NCBI GenBank assembly: GCA_016647705.1
Contig: CM028326.1
Span: 496,001 to 560,000 of the forward strand
Length of the DNA stretch: 64,000 nt
Source of the DNA: Eucommia ulmoides
Taxonomy: Eukaryota > Streptophyta > Magnoliopsida > Garryales > Eucommiaceae
Reading direction: 5' to 3'
Part shown: positions 11,634 through 22,389 of the stretch, in pieces
How the letters are laid out: every line of letters begins with the position of its first letter
How positions within the stretch are numbered: position 1 is the stretch's first letter
The notes under the pieces: model-generated
Told to the model about the DNA's origin: nothing
Databases searched by the model: none
The model's input: only the letters and a program-made list of their open reading frames with translations
Made by a program: the position numbers and the translations under genes

Positions 11634-13130
11634 ATGCAGGCATCAAAGAATCATCCGAATTTTAATGGCGCAAACGACTTGTACTTAGTGCAGTCTGAGC
11701 ACGATGAAGAACACGACTCCTGTTTCTGGCCATCTTCCAAAAATCCTGGCTCGACATTCGACCATGAACAGTCATTGCTTCCCTACAACTCCCCTTCCAC
11801 ACTCAGTTTCTCACCGAGCAGAAGCCCAACGCCATACCCGTCAGATACCCACCATTCTCCTGACGATGCCGACGCCTCTCACGTGCTCCGGTCTTACTCC
11901 ACAGATGATGTCGATGACATGATGCACAAGCTAAAACAGCTTGAAACCGATATGCTGGGGCCCAATTCAGACGCCCTCGAATCGTACGATGTTTCTGTCC
12001 ATGAAGAGCCCAACTTGAAGGAGGTTCTTCTTGCCTGTGCAAAAGCAGTAGGGAATAACGACCTTCTGACGGCCGAGTGGTTGATGTCAGAACTCCGGCC
12101 GATGGTTTCGGTTTCCGGCGAACCGATACAACGATTGGGTGCGTACATGCTTGAAGGGTTGGTTGCTAGGTTAGCCTCATCAGGAAGCTCTATATATAAA
12201 GCCCTGAGGTGCAAAGAGCCTAGCGGCGTTCATCTTTTGTCGTACATGCACTTGCTCTACGAAGTTTGCCCTTACTTCAAATTTGGATACATGTCGGCAA
12301 ACGGTGCTATTGCCGATGCCTTGAAGGACGAAAACAGAATCCACATTATCGATTTTCAGATTGCTCAGGGCAGCCAGTGGGTCACCCTTATTCAGGCCCT
12401 CGCTGCTCGACCCGGCGGCCCGCCGCGACTTTGCATAACCGGGATCGACGATTCAATGTCCGCTTATGCGAGGGGAGGCGGGCTTGACATTGTCGGCCAG
12501 AGGCTATCTCAGCTTGCGGAATCGTGTAAAATGCCGTTCGAGTTCCGCGGGTTGGCCGGTTCCGGTGCCGAGGTCGAGAGGAGTGATCTCACGGTTCTGG
12601 CCGGGGAAGCGCTGGCAGTGAATTTCGGGCTCGTGTTGCACCACATGCCGGATCAGACAGTGGGCCCGCAGAATCATCGGGACAGAATACTGAGGATGGT
12701 TAAAAGCTTGTCACCCAAGGTGGTGACCCTCGTTGAGCATGAATCGAACACCAACACTTCCCTATTATACCCCCGGTTTCTCCAAACGCTTGAATATTAC
12801 TTGTCGATTTTCGAATCAATCGACGTGACTCTGCCTAGGGATCATAAGGAGCGGATCAATGTCGAACAACACTGTCTGGCGCGGGACATTGTAAACATAA
12901 TAGCGTGCGAGGGCGCCGAGAGAGTGGAGCGGCACGAGGTTCTCGAAAAGTGGAGGTCGAGGTTTTTCATGGCTGGGTTTAAACCGTTCCCACTGAGTTC
13001 ATTTGTTAATGCGACGATCAAGTCCCTGCTGGAGAGTTATTCTGACAAATATACCCTTCATGAGAGAGATGAAGCTCTGTTTCTCGGTTGGATGAATCGC
13101 GATTTAGTTTCTGCTTGTGCATGGAATTGA
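11634..13130 (+). CDS. GRAS transcription factor, PAT1/SCL13-SCL21-like
   Basis: Single-exon CDS, 498 aa. Residues 1-110 are Ser/Pro-rich and variable. The GRAS domain follows: leucine-heptad region 1 (NLKEVLLACAKAV, 127-139), VHIID motif as IHIIDFQIAQGSQW (236-249), PFYRE-like region with HKERINVEQHCLARDIVNII (404-423), and C-terminal SAW (WRSRFFMAGF, then LFLGWMNRDLVSACAWN at the end). The MQAS- start and the RINVEQHCLARDIVNIIACEG segment are typical of the PAT1 branch, which acts in phytochrome and defence/gibberellin signalling as nuclear or cytoplasmic co-regulators. Start at 11634 was chosen because it matches the MQAS... amino terminus remembered for the branch. A spliced alternative beginning ATGATG at 11542-11547 joined to 11639 is possible. 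An AATAAA signal lies at 13291. The exact paralogue is not resolved. Confidence 0.93.
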   Translation: MQASKNHPNFNGANDLYLVQSEHDEEHDSCFWPSSKNPGSTFDHEQSLLPYNSPSTLSFSPSRSPTPYPSDTHHSPDDADASHVLRSYSTDDVDDMMHKLKQLETDMLGPNSDALESYDVSVHEEPNLKEVLLACAKAVGNNDLLTAEWLMSELRPMVSVSGEPIQRLGAYMLEGLVARLASSGSSIYKALRCKEPSGVHLLSYMHLLYEVCPYFKFGYMSANGAIADALKDENRIHIIDFQIAQGSQWVTLIQALAARPGGPPRLCITGIDDSMSAYARGGGLDIVGQRLSQLAESCKMPFEFRGLAGSGAEVERSDLTVLAGEALAVNFGLVLHHMPDQTVGPQNHRDRILRMVKSLSPKVVTLVEHESNTNTSLLYPRFLQTLEYYLSIFESIDVTLPRDHKERINVEQHCLARDIVNIIACEGAERVERHEVLEKWRSRFFMAGFKPFPLSSFVNATIKSLLESYSDKYTLHERDEALFLGWMNRDLVSACAWN

Positions 13131-13439
13131 AATGCTTAAACATCTTGTTTGTAGGGTTTCGTTGTGTCGGCCTCAGGTACATCTTATTTTTCCTACTCTT
13201 GATGCTAAGTGAGTACTTGAACTGAAGCCTTCATTAGTTGTCTGTAGTCTATGATACCTTCATTTCACTTAAGATGTGTGTATCGTTGGTAATAAATAAG
13301 TTTTTTTTATCATCTCATCAATATCTTATAGCTTTCCCTTGATTCTCATTGTATATTATCAACGAACCTAAGACTGTTTCTTGACCTTTTCCGAACAACG
13401 ATTCATATGAAAAACAAGTGAGAAAGCTTGAATTGTTAT

Positions 13440-13662
13440 TTGGGGAAAACGTTTAAGGTTTAATGGAGTAATGAAATGACGAAAAATATACACATTAGAA
13501 GGTCACTTGTTGAGTACAACCCATTTTCTGTTCAAAAACATTAACAACGTTTTTAATTTTGCGGGATTAAAACAAATGGGGAACTTGAAGGATTAAATTT
13601 GCAGTTTGGCAAACCTCCGAGTTATTGAACTCGTATATTTAGGGGAAAAAAATATAATTTTT
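13440..13662. mobile_element. Half-copy of the TIR family seen at 62442-62917
   Basis: Shares with 62442-62917, 54480-54712 and 40050-40236 the word series GTTGAGTACAACCCATTTTC / AACGTTTTTAATTTTGC / AAACAAATGGGGAACTTGA / TTTGGCAAACCTCCG. Only one arm is clear here. The 13131-13440 stretch is the GRAS 3' UTR and flank. Confidence 0.45.
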
Positions 13663-13685
13663 CCGTTTTATTGAACTCGTATATT

Positions 13686-14516
13686 TCAGTTGAATACAAC
13701 GACAAAGCAGGGGAGTACCGCACTCGGGTTTCGAACAATCAAGTCTTTAGTTGAATCATACCCTTCTTCTTCATTCTTCTCATGATCAATCATATTAACC
13801 ACTCTTCCGGCTATTGTTCGACAAACAATCACCGCCCTCTTCACTTTTGCACCCTTTTTACAAACACTCGTATGTTCACTTGATTCCCCATTTTTTGTGC
13901 TCAAACGAATCCCGTTCATCTTGTTGTAATAAGTGTTAAAACCAGATTGAATAAGTCTGCAAACTCTACATGTTGGATCTTGACAAAGCTTGGATACTAC
14001 ACATGACGTTTTACTGCAACAGTTCATCGTTGTGCCATAGAACATTAAAAGCTCGTTTCCATCCACGGTGCTTCGTGGGTGCCTCTTATATTGCTCATGC
14101 GATTCCTTCTTCACGGCCTCTCTGTAATCCTCAAACCTTTCCATTATCTCTATCGGATTGTTCACCCTCAGGACTTTTCTCGTCTTCTTGATGGGTTTTG
14201 ATGGGTCTGTTGATGCTGCTCTCAGGATCATCTCGATGATGTTTCTTGACGGGTCCCCAATTTCTACCTCTGTTTGGACAAGAGCATGAGCGATCAGGGA
14301 AGGAGGCTAAAATAAAAAATTTAAGATTGTAAAAAAGCTTATACCTGAAAACCTGTTGTGCTTGTTGTAGTTCTCCTGTCTGAACATGGGTTGGCACATC
14401 GGGTTTTCCTTCCATTGAGAATGCTCTGTTTTGCTCTTCTTAACCGATTTTTCGACGTCTGTCGGCTTTTTACCACAGTTGACGTTGTCTTTCAAGCTTA
14501 TCCACATTGCCTGCAT
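13686..14516 (-). CDS. C2H2-like zinc-finger-family protein, short form
   Basis: Two minus-strand exons, 14516-14345 and 14269-13686, join in frame to 251 aa. The C-terminal part matches a plant family usually labelled C2H2-like zinc finger (At4g27240/At5g54630 type, from memory): RNIIEMILRAAST, KVLRVNNPIEIMERFEDYRE, DGNELLMFYGTTMNCC, CRVCRLIQSGF, KRAVIVCRTIAGRV and a final SAVLPCFVVVF. The start MQAMWISLKDNVNCGKKP also fits that family. The finger itself looks degenerate: MCQPMFRQENYNKH keeps one Cys and a His. The protein is much shorter than its usual relatives (400+ aa), lacking the Gly/Ser-rich middle. The acceptor was chosen at CCAAACAG/AG because it alone keeps frame across donor CAG/GTATAAGC. 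The molecular role of the family is not established. Confidence 0.75.
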
Positions 14517-15046
14517 CTTCTTGTTATCTGCAAGAACAGAGCCAATGATGAAGGAAATATGGCGTCGTTAGCCCTCTGTATTCTTCAGAGATTGAGCTTT
14601 TAGGGGTAAGGGTTGGGTGGAGATTTTGGGCACAACGTGTGGTAGTTTCCTCCTAGGATTATGGGGGTAAAGAGAGACAGAGAGAGAATTTAAGACATTT
14701 TGGTACTTTGTAACAGAGCTTGTCTGCACTCAAAAGAGAGAATAAGAACATGCTGAATGCTTGAAAATGGCTTTAAAGAGGTCGGTCCACCTGCGTTTTG
14801 GCATTTGTGATGGGTGCTCATTCTGTTGTGTTTTCATCCTCAAGAACGGTTTCTGGAGGGCGTGTCTACACCCAATCCGGCCGAACCCATTAAGGCGATT
14901 ACCTCGGATTCCAATATGGTATAAAAACTACCAAACGATTCCATTGTTTTTCCAGTGAACATTACGAACCTTTTGGAAAATATGGATAGATCTGTCTTCA
15001 TTAAACACCATTTACATTCCGTATTGACCGCTCAATAATTTTCTGG

Positions 15047-15274
15047 GTTAATATCACTTTACCCCTTATAGTTTGGTCAATTTGCACTTTACCTTCCTGT
15101 GATTTGGAAATCGCCACTTATTCCCCTATGGTCAGATATTTGTTGCACTTATCCCCTATATCAGGAGGTAAGTGGTTTGAAAATCTAGCCACATGGGGGA
15201 GTAAGTGGCGATTTTTAAAACACAGAGGATAAGTGCAAATCGGTCAAACCACAAAGGGGTAAAGTTTAATTAAC
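15047..15274. mobile_element. 228-bp foldback MITE
   Basis: Almost the whole unit is an inverted repeat. The left arm (GTTAATATCACTTTACCCCT ... GGAAATCGCCACTTATTCCCC) mirrors the right arm (GGGGGAGTAAGTGGCGATTTT ... AAAGGGGTAAAGTTTAATTAAC). There is no coding capacity. It would fold into one long hairpin. Confidence 0.7.
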
Positions 15275-15682
15275 TCTATTTTTTTTTTTAAATATCTATT
15301 TTGAAAATTAAGGAGTAGTTACTGCATTTAATTTTTCGTTGATGGTCACCTTAATAATATTTTTTATTAAAATTAAAAGTAATTCATGTTGAATTCACGC
15401 CTATGTTGAAAACAGTAATTCAACATGTGAGAATAATTAAAAAAAAATAATCTTATATTGAATTCAACATGGAAGGTAGATGAAAAAGATATAATTTCGA
15501 AGTGTAATAAAATTACTCCAAATATTTTACAATCTGAAAATATAGCGATAAAATATGATAAAAGATATTTTAAATTGTGTTGAATGCAACAGAAAATTAA
15601 CTAAAAATATATAATTAGGATTAATATTAAGTATTAAAATATAACAAAAATTCAACTGAAAACTAACTAAAAATCTATAATT

Positions 15683-15818
15683 ACGATTAATATTAAATAT
15701 TAAAATATAACAAAACATATAAATTAATTTGAAATATAAATTATATTGTAACGATTAATATTAAATATTAAAATATAACAAAACATATAAATTAATTTGA
15801 AATATAAATTATATTGTA
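15683..15818. repeat. Two tandem copies of a 68-bp AT-rich unit
   Basis: ACGATTAATATTAAATATT starts at 15683 and again at 15751, and the following bases are nearly identical for 68 bp. A more diverged partial copy precedes it (about 15616-15682). Confidence 0.85.
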
Positions 15819-16126
15819 AAAATAATTCACGTTAAGGTATGTCTTTTGTTGAATTCAAAATAATTTGAATAATTCAAAATTTTTTTTTTTTTAAAAAAAA
15901 ATAAAATTTAAAACTAAAAGTGATCTCAAAGTTCAAATTTGAAATATTTTATAAAGTTTTATAAAATTGTTGATAAAATTATTAATTTTTTCAAATTTAA
16001 ATCCTCCCAATACAAGCAAAATATAATAATTATTATTTTTTTTTTATTTTTTATTTTTTTTTGGGGTGGGGGGTGGCAACCCAAAATTGTAGAAGTGACT
16101 TAAAAGCTAAAATAAGTTTAATTTTG

Positions 16127-16145
16127 CCCCCCCCCCCCCCCCCCC
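16127..16145. repeat. Poly-C run of 19
   Basis: Nineteen consecutive C, followed by an A run, between a T/G-rich tract and a foldback relic. Homopolymer length is error-prone in assemblies. Confidence 0.85.
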
Positions 16146-16163
16146 AAAAAAAAGAGGTCTGGC

Positions 16164-16345
16164 TACAATACAGCCGTCCTTTTAGCTGTATTGGATACAA
16201 CCCGAAAAGTTACGAGGTCGGTCCAAAATTTTACAGTTTACAAGTTTTCTCGAAAAATTACAAGTTTGTCTAAAACCTTGTAATTTCTTTAAACTAATCT
16301 TATAACTTTCGCGAACTGTATCAGTACACTAGCCGTTGTACCATA
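16164..16345. mobile_element. Foldback relic, second copy
   Basis: GGCTACAATACAGCCG at the left and CTAGCCGTTGTACCATAAC at the right, with opposed TTACAAG/CTTGTAA words inside. Partner of 6427-6605. Confidence 0.45.
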
Positions 16346-17349
16346 ACAAAGCCAAAAAAAAAAAAATTAAATTAAATTACATTGAAAAATTTACTCTTCA
16401 TTTATATTAGTCAACATAATATATCCTCGAAATCACGTCAAATAAAACGTGCCCCATGCTAATTAGTATAAAAATATTCAGTCATTTTTTTAATAAAATT
16501 AAATAGAAAAATATTTTTCGAAGATCCCCAAAAATATATTTCTTTATTAGAAATCTGGAAATAGAAATAATGTTTTTATAATTTTATTGGGTTTCAACAC
16601 TTTGCACCCCTGAGTTTAACCATTATTTCACTTTGCTCGTAATCATCCTACTCCGGTCCCAATGAATAAATAAACAGTCAATTGCGGTGCACCAAGCGAT
16701 TTTAAGTGGACTTTACGGGTATTTTCTTCCTTTTTCCTTTAATATTTTTTTAAAAAAAATAAAAAATCATTATATGTACATTTCTGAGTATTTAGGCAGA
16801 AAGAAGAATGAGGGAAAAAAAGGAAACTGAAATTCTCCATAAAGTCTCTTTGTAACTGATGTTACTGAAACACAGTAACATAGTGAATTTATAAATCTGT
16901 CCTTGATTGCCTCTGTCCTGCTATCTCCAGAGTGGTTACTACACAAATCCTTAGTACTAAGGAAGGAGGACAAGGTTTAATTCCAGCGGAAAGACCTCCG
17001 ACGTGAAAATAAGTATGTTGTGGAGAGAATATATAACTGAATGTTGAATTTAATACTGTTAATAGCACATTCCACATACTTGAGCCCTTATCTTACCTAG
17101 GTATTCATATGGTCGGTCTAATGGAGTGCTTCGACATCAATTCTGTTATGGTGTAATGATTGCTCTGTCATTTACACGGCCTCCACGCCAAGAGTGTATG
17201 ATAGACGATTGTTTTTTATCCAATATTATAATAAGGATAATGACTTGAAATACAGGTCGGGATGCTTAAGAAATGTTAAGGTGTTATATGTTCAAATTGA
17301 AACTATTGGTTACCCGAATGAGATTTTCGCTGAGTATAATACAAAGTGT

Positions 17350-17775
17350 CAAGATTTCGGAGAGGGATTTGATTTGGGTAAAGGATTTCAAAAGCATTTT
17401 TTGACAAATACCTTATTTGCCGATAACCACCGCCACCGCCATTGACCACCGCTGCCTGTTGTCGCCATCGCCAGCCACCGGTTACCGACTACCATCGTTG
17501 CCTGTTGCCGCCATTACCGTCCGGACGCCGACAACCACCGCCGCCTGCTACCATCGTTCCCCAGCCGCCGCCACTCGGCACCGGCGACCACCGACCACTG
17601 CCGCCAACCACCACCACCCACTGTCGCCAACCATCCTTGCCGTTGACCCTCACAATGGTAATAGTGGTTATCCGAATAAAGAAATTATAAAATTATATAA
17701 TTACATTCAGAATTTTGGAATCTCATCATTTACAAATCCATATTTTAAAATTTCATCTTTTGACAAATTGGAATC
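17350..17775. mobile_element. TIR element with CCG-rich core
   Basis: The left arm (GGATTTCAAAAGCATTTTTTG ... TTATTTGCCGATAACCACC) is approximately inverted in the right arm (GGTTATCCGAATAAAG ... TTTTGACAAATTGGAATCC). The core 17425-17640 is CCGCCACCG-rich and open in several frames by composition. Family uncertain; the layout resembles the GC-core MITEs but the ends differ. Confidence 0.45.
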
Positions 17776-17855
17776 CTAATTTTATCCAATTAATTTCCAT
17801 AATCCCACGAACTAACCATAGTTAGCTGCAACTAACCGCAAGTTAGAGTGCTCTG

Positions 17856-17861
17856 TATAAA
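17856..17861 (+). promoter_or_regulatory. Probable TATA box of the WNK gene
   Basis: TATAAA about 100 bases before the leader donor at 17960 (AAAG/GTAAAC). A leader intron 17960-18177 ending TTTTCAG would bring the ATG at 18184 close to the cap. Confidence 0.5.
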
Positions 17862-18183
17862 CTTGCACGTCCGCCTCCCGCAGCTTTTTTCATTCTCGCG
17901 TTTTGTCTCGTTGCTTCTCAAAAAAGAAGAAAGTGGAGTTCTTCCTGAATCGTGGAAAGGTAAACAACGATCAGAGTCTTCTTCTCGATATATGGTAATT
18001 AATGGCTGTTACTCTCTTTTTCAATGTTGATTTATTTGGTTTTGCTGCTTCGATTATTGTTGCAACATGTTGATTCTCTTCGACTCCAGCTGTTAAAATG
18101 GCGGTTTTTTTGGTGATTTGTTAGGGTTTCTATGTTATCTGCTGTTAATTTGTTCATGTTTTCATATTTTTTTTCAGTTGAAG

Positions 18184-19766
18184 ATGCCTAGCGCGCAGTC
18201 CGATCAGGCTGATCGCGATGCGGAACCGTTTGTGGAGGTCGATCCGACGGGCCGATACGGCCGGTACAGCGTGTTGCTCGGTTCCGGCGCCGTGAAGAAA
18301 GTGTATCGAGCGTTTGATCAGGAGGAAGGGATCGAGGTGGCTTGGAACCAGGTGAAATTGCGGAAATTCAGCGAAGATCAAGCGATGAAGGATCGGCTGT
18401 TCTCGGAGGTCCGATTGCTGAGGGATCTGAGGAACAAAAACATCATTGCGCTGTACAGCGTGTGGACGGACGAAGAGCGCGGCACGTTGAATTTCATCAC
18501 CGAAGTTTGTACCTCCGGGAACTTGAGAGAGTACAGGAAGAAGCACAAACAAGTATCGATGAAGGCATTGAAGAAGTGGTCAAAGCAGATTCTCGAGGGT
18601 TTGGACTATCTCCACACGCATGAACCGTGTGTCATTCACAGAGATCTCAATTGCAGCAACGTGTTCATCAATGGCAATGTTGGTCAGGTAAAATATTCAT
18701 TATTTCCTTCTCTCTCTCTCTCTCTCTCTGTAGTTTAATGTTAAAAAATATGAAGAAATTTATTAATTGCATTAAAAATTGACCATTATTTGGAAATAGA
18801 AATTTGTTTAGTTATCATGTGTTGTTTGTACAGCAGGAACACTTTTTTAGGAGACTATTAGTAAATGCGATCTCTTTGGAAATTGTGTTTGTCTCTCACA
18901 TTCAAATCCATATGTGCCTCATTTTTCTGTCCTTTTGTTGTTTTGGTATTTGAATATTTAAATTGTTAGGCTAACTTGAGTCCCACCTCAATTTTATTTT
19001 TTTTTCCAATTTAAATTGAAAATGCAATATGTATAATTTTCTTTGAAAACAATTACGAATCGCTTTTTAAATCAAGTTTCTCCATCAAATACCTCAGCCA
19101 AACACAGGCTGAAAGTTCAACTCAAATTTAATTCGAGTTGAACTTTTATCTTTGATCAAATTTTAATGTATTAGCTTAAGTAAATTATTTAAGCTCAATT
19201 TTTAGAATATTGAATCAAATTAAAATTTCATAATGCCAATAGGAGTTGGAGAAGTTAAAACTCCAAGAGCTTCTCCATATTTTAACAAATATATGGGTAA
19301 TGTTATTGGAGATGCTCTTAAATTAGCTTAAATTTCTTCTTATGCTCTGTTGAAATAGGTAAAAATTGGTGATTTGGGTTTGGCAGCAATCGTAGGAAAG
19401 AATCACTCAGCACATTCTGTACTTGGGACGCCAGAATTCATGGCACCAGAGCTATACGAGGAGGATTACAACGAGCTGATCGACATCTATTCCTTTGGGA
19501 TGTGTTTGCTCGAGATGGTGACACTTGAACTTCCTTACAGCGAGTGCGACAGCATTGCCAAGATATACAAAAAGGTTACATCTGGGGTGAGGCCTCAGTC
19601 CATGAACAAGGTTAAGGACCCCAAGGTGAAAGAATTCATAGAGAAGTGCCTCGCTCAGCCAAGGGCAAGGCCTTCTGCTTCTGATCTCCTGAAAGATCCC
19701 TTTTTTGAGGGGATAGACGACGAAGATGATGACGAAGAAAACAACAACAATGGTGATGTTTCATAA
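18184..19766 (+). CDS. WNK11: WNK (with-no-lysine) Ser/Thr kinase, WNK11-like
   Basis: Two exons, 18184-18687 and 19359-19766, give 303 aa. This is a nearly bare kinase domain, as in the small WNK8/WNK11-type members. The subdomain II lysine is replaced (EVAWNQV, N55), and the substitute lysine sits in the glycine loop ([14 protein letters not shown]38), which is the WNK hallmark. HRDLNCSN (152-159) carries the catalytic Asp and DLG (173-175) replaces DFG, usual in WNKs. [26 protein letters not shown] is the activation segment and aF helix. The tail is acidic, then Asn-rich. The intron lies between VGQ and VKIGDLG, a common position in the family. WNKs regulate ion transport, flowering and vacuolar ATPase. 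A frame-consistent leader intron 17960-18177 precedes the ATG. I am sure of the family and fairly sure of the WNK11 type. Confidence 0.93.
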
Positions 19767-19799
19767 CAACTGATTGAAGATGATGGAAAATGCTTGTAA

Positions 19800-21041
19800 G
19801 TCAAGTGGATTCTTTTAAATTTAACTTCTTTTTTTTCTGTCTTTGTTTTATAGTTTTTAGTAATTATTTTGGTTGGGTTAGGGGGTTCAAAAAATGTTCT
19901 TTCTTGTAAATAGCTTTCTGATTATGCAAATTACTAGAAGATAGTGATTTCTGATTATGTAAATTCTTTCTTTCAAATGAAAAAGTTCATAGTAAACCAT
20001 GTCTTTCCTTTGATTTTCTTTCTAAATGCATACAATTTTTTATTTTTTTATAAAAAAAGTGAGTCAACCCTAAAACAGGAAACCCATCAATCAAACTGAA
20101 CTTTTTTGGGCGGGTGGGGGGCATTGATCAAGTTGGGAGATTTCTGGGTTTGTTTAGTGTGGGTTTGGTGGCTTTAAGGATATAAAGAAGTCTTATGGGG
20201 AAGTGGGTGACAGCTTGACGTTGTCTTGTCGCCACGTTGTCCAAGAAAGTTCGTTGGAAATGAATGGCTGGCGTGAGACTTCGTCAACCTCCATTCATGT
20301 AAAAGAACAAAAGGGTCCTCCCTTCTCCTTACCTGCTTTCTGGTTGGTTCTTCAACTGCACTTTATAGGTCATCTGTGACCCCACTCAACGGCCATCTTT
20401 TTTTTTTTTTTTTTTTTAAAAAAAAGAAAATCTTTCAAATCTCTCTGTTTTCCTTTAAATCATCAATTTATTCTTTAGCTGGTTTTATTTTAGAAGCTTT
20501 CTTGTGTAATTTAGATTAGTTGGTGAAAGACAGAACACGTTTAACTGCAGTAAGCTCCAAAAAACGTACATTGTGTGCTCCGTTAAATAGAAATAAAATA
20601 AGTTTCCTTGTTTATGCTGTCTTAGGATCATTGATTCATTTCTAATCCAAAGTTGCATCACTGTCATTTGGCATCAAGCAACCCATGATTTTAATGATGA
20701 TTTATGGCATCTAACATTGTGTGTCCAGTTTAAGTACAAAAATACCCTTGAACTGTTGTTGGTAGCTGGAGAAACCGCAGCATATTGAGCTCCTGAACCT
20801 GGCAGCAGCAGGGTCAAAATAGTCAGATACCCTTTGGAGGGATATGCCTCCTTGTCGAGCCTGTGTTGTAGAGACGGCACGACATATTTTAAAAATAAAT
20901 ATTGAATGTTTTAGAACTTGGTTTTCTCGAAGATTGGCATTATTGTTTTGTTTTTCTTCGGAAAAGTATGAACATGTTTTGATTATCTGATATACCTCTG
21001 AAGAAAATCTGATGAACACTGCTTGACTGCGTATTGGAAAA
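19800..21041. other. Gap: WNK 3' flank and AT-rich DNA
   Basis: No convincing gene. It holds poly-T (20398-20417) and a short non-AT patch at 20730-20880 with no recognisable frame. In-frame TGA just before 21042 separates it from the next gene. Confidence 0.55.
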
Positions 21042-22273
21042 ATGTGGAGTTGGATTTTATTAGCTGTCGGAATTGTATTGATCTTGCTGATATTATTTTT
21101 GGCAAACATGCTGCGAATCGTTAGATTGGCGAAGGAGAAGAAAATTCTAAAGGCCCTTTCTCGGTCACCTCCCAAAACTCCGCCAAAAACAACTGCAGAG
21201 GAATCTGATCTGGGAGAAGGAAGGTCTGAGCTTGTGTTCTTTGTTGAAGAGAGTGAAAGGTTTAAAATGGAAGATCTTCTCGATGGAGCAGCTGACTTGC
21301 AGAACCTGGGCATCTGTAGCAGCCTTTACAAGGTTCAGCTGAAGAACGGTGCAGTTTATGCAGTCAAGAGATTGAAAAAATTATTGGTTTCTTTCGACGA
21401 ATTTGGGGATACAATGAGAAAAATAGGTAGTTTGAATCATCAAAACATACTTCCTCTTGTTGGGTACAACTCTACAGCAGATGAAAAGCTTCTGATCTAC
21501 AAGTATCAGACAAAAGGCAGCCTCCTGACCCTTTTCGAGAGTAAGCGTTTCAAAATAAAAATCACAACTCTCATGTTTTTTGTTTTTTTTTTTTTTTTTT
21601 TTTGAGTTTGTAATTTATGATGATCCATTCAGGTTACATCGAGGGGAAGAGAAATTTTCCATGGAAACTTCGTCTTTCAATAGCAGTCGGGATAGCTAGA
21701 GGATTGGATTTCATATATTCAAAAGCTAAAATCCCCCATGGGAACGTCAAGCCTTCGAACATCCTCCTGAACGAAGACTATGAGCCAATGATAAGCGAAT
21801 ACGGATATCTAAAATTTCTTGATCCAAAGAAAGCTTGTCTCTTTGCCTCCAACGGTTACAAATCACCAGAAAAAGTTCTTACAGAACAGGCCGATGTGTT
21901 CAGCCTGGGAGTTATTCTCTTGGAATTGCTGACAGGAAAAGTGGTGGAGAAGAGCGGGTTAGACCTCCCGAAATGGGTGAAACACATGGTGAGGGAGGAA
22001 TGGACCGGAGAGATTTTCGATCAGGAGGTGGCTAAGGTCGAAATGTACGCTTTCCCTCTCCTCAACATCTCTCTCAAGTGTGTGGCGCATTCCCCTGAGG
22101 AGAGACCGGGCATTGCTGTGGTTTTGGAGAAGATCGAGGAGGTTGTGAACGTGCAAATAGACTTTTCGCCTGGGTCCTACTTTTCGCCTGTGTCCGTTGT
22201 CTCGAATGAATCCAGTTTGCTTCACTGTGTTGTGCATGAGGAGTGGGAATCGCCTGGCGTTGGATCGTCTTGA
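21042..22273 (+). CDS. Membrane-anchored inactive receptor-like kinase (pseudokinase)
   Basis: Two exons, 21042-21540 and 21633-22273, give 379 aa. Residues 4-22 form one strongly hydrophobic segment (a signal anchor), then a basic stop (KEKK) and a Ser/Pro juxtamembrane region. The kinase-like domain starts near 74 (FKMEDLLDGAADLQNLG). The subdomain II lysine is present (YAVKRL, K109). The catalytic loop reads HGNVKPSN (202-209) instead of HRDxKxxN, and DFG is EYG (222-224), so catalysis is not expected. These features match the plant inactive LRR receptor kinases (At2g26730/PRK-like group), but no LRR ectodomain or signal peptide is encoded. An in-frame TGA sits just 5' of the ATG, and I found no upstream LRR exons. 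An AATAAA is at 22377. It could be a scaffold or a co-receptor fragment; the family's exact branch is uncertain. Confidence 0.85.
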
Positions 22274-22389
22274 TGAACTGGAGGAAGTTGTTTTTTTTTT
22301 CCTTTTTTTTGGGTTGGAACTTTTTTGCCCATTAGAGTAAGAACAGATAGATAGAAAGAAAGCTATGATTTGCTTCAATAAAAATCTTC

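Larger units (their letters stand above)
14640..17840. other. Gap: AT-rich, repeats and element relics
   Basis: I found no gene. The stretch holds a foldback element, a 68-bp tandem repeat, a poly-C run, a foldback relic and a GC-core element, each listed. 16400-17340 is AT-rich with short open frames that resemble nothing I recognise. Confidence 0.6.

Noticed and set aside
11542..11638. GRAS start through a short leader intron joining ATGATG to GCATCAAAG
   Set aside because: Frame-compatible, but the ATG at 11634 gives the MQAS... amino terminus common in this branch, so it is preferred.
20740..20880. Plus-strand words reminiscent of a kinase activation segment before the pseudokinase
   Set aside because: The similarity is a few residues with a stop inside; not enough to call an exon or duplicate fragment.
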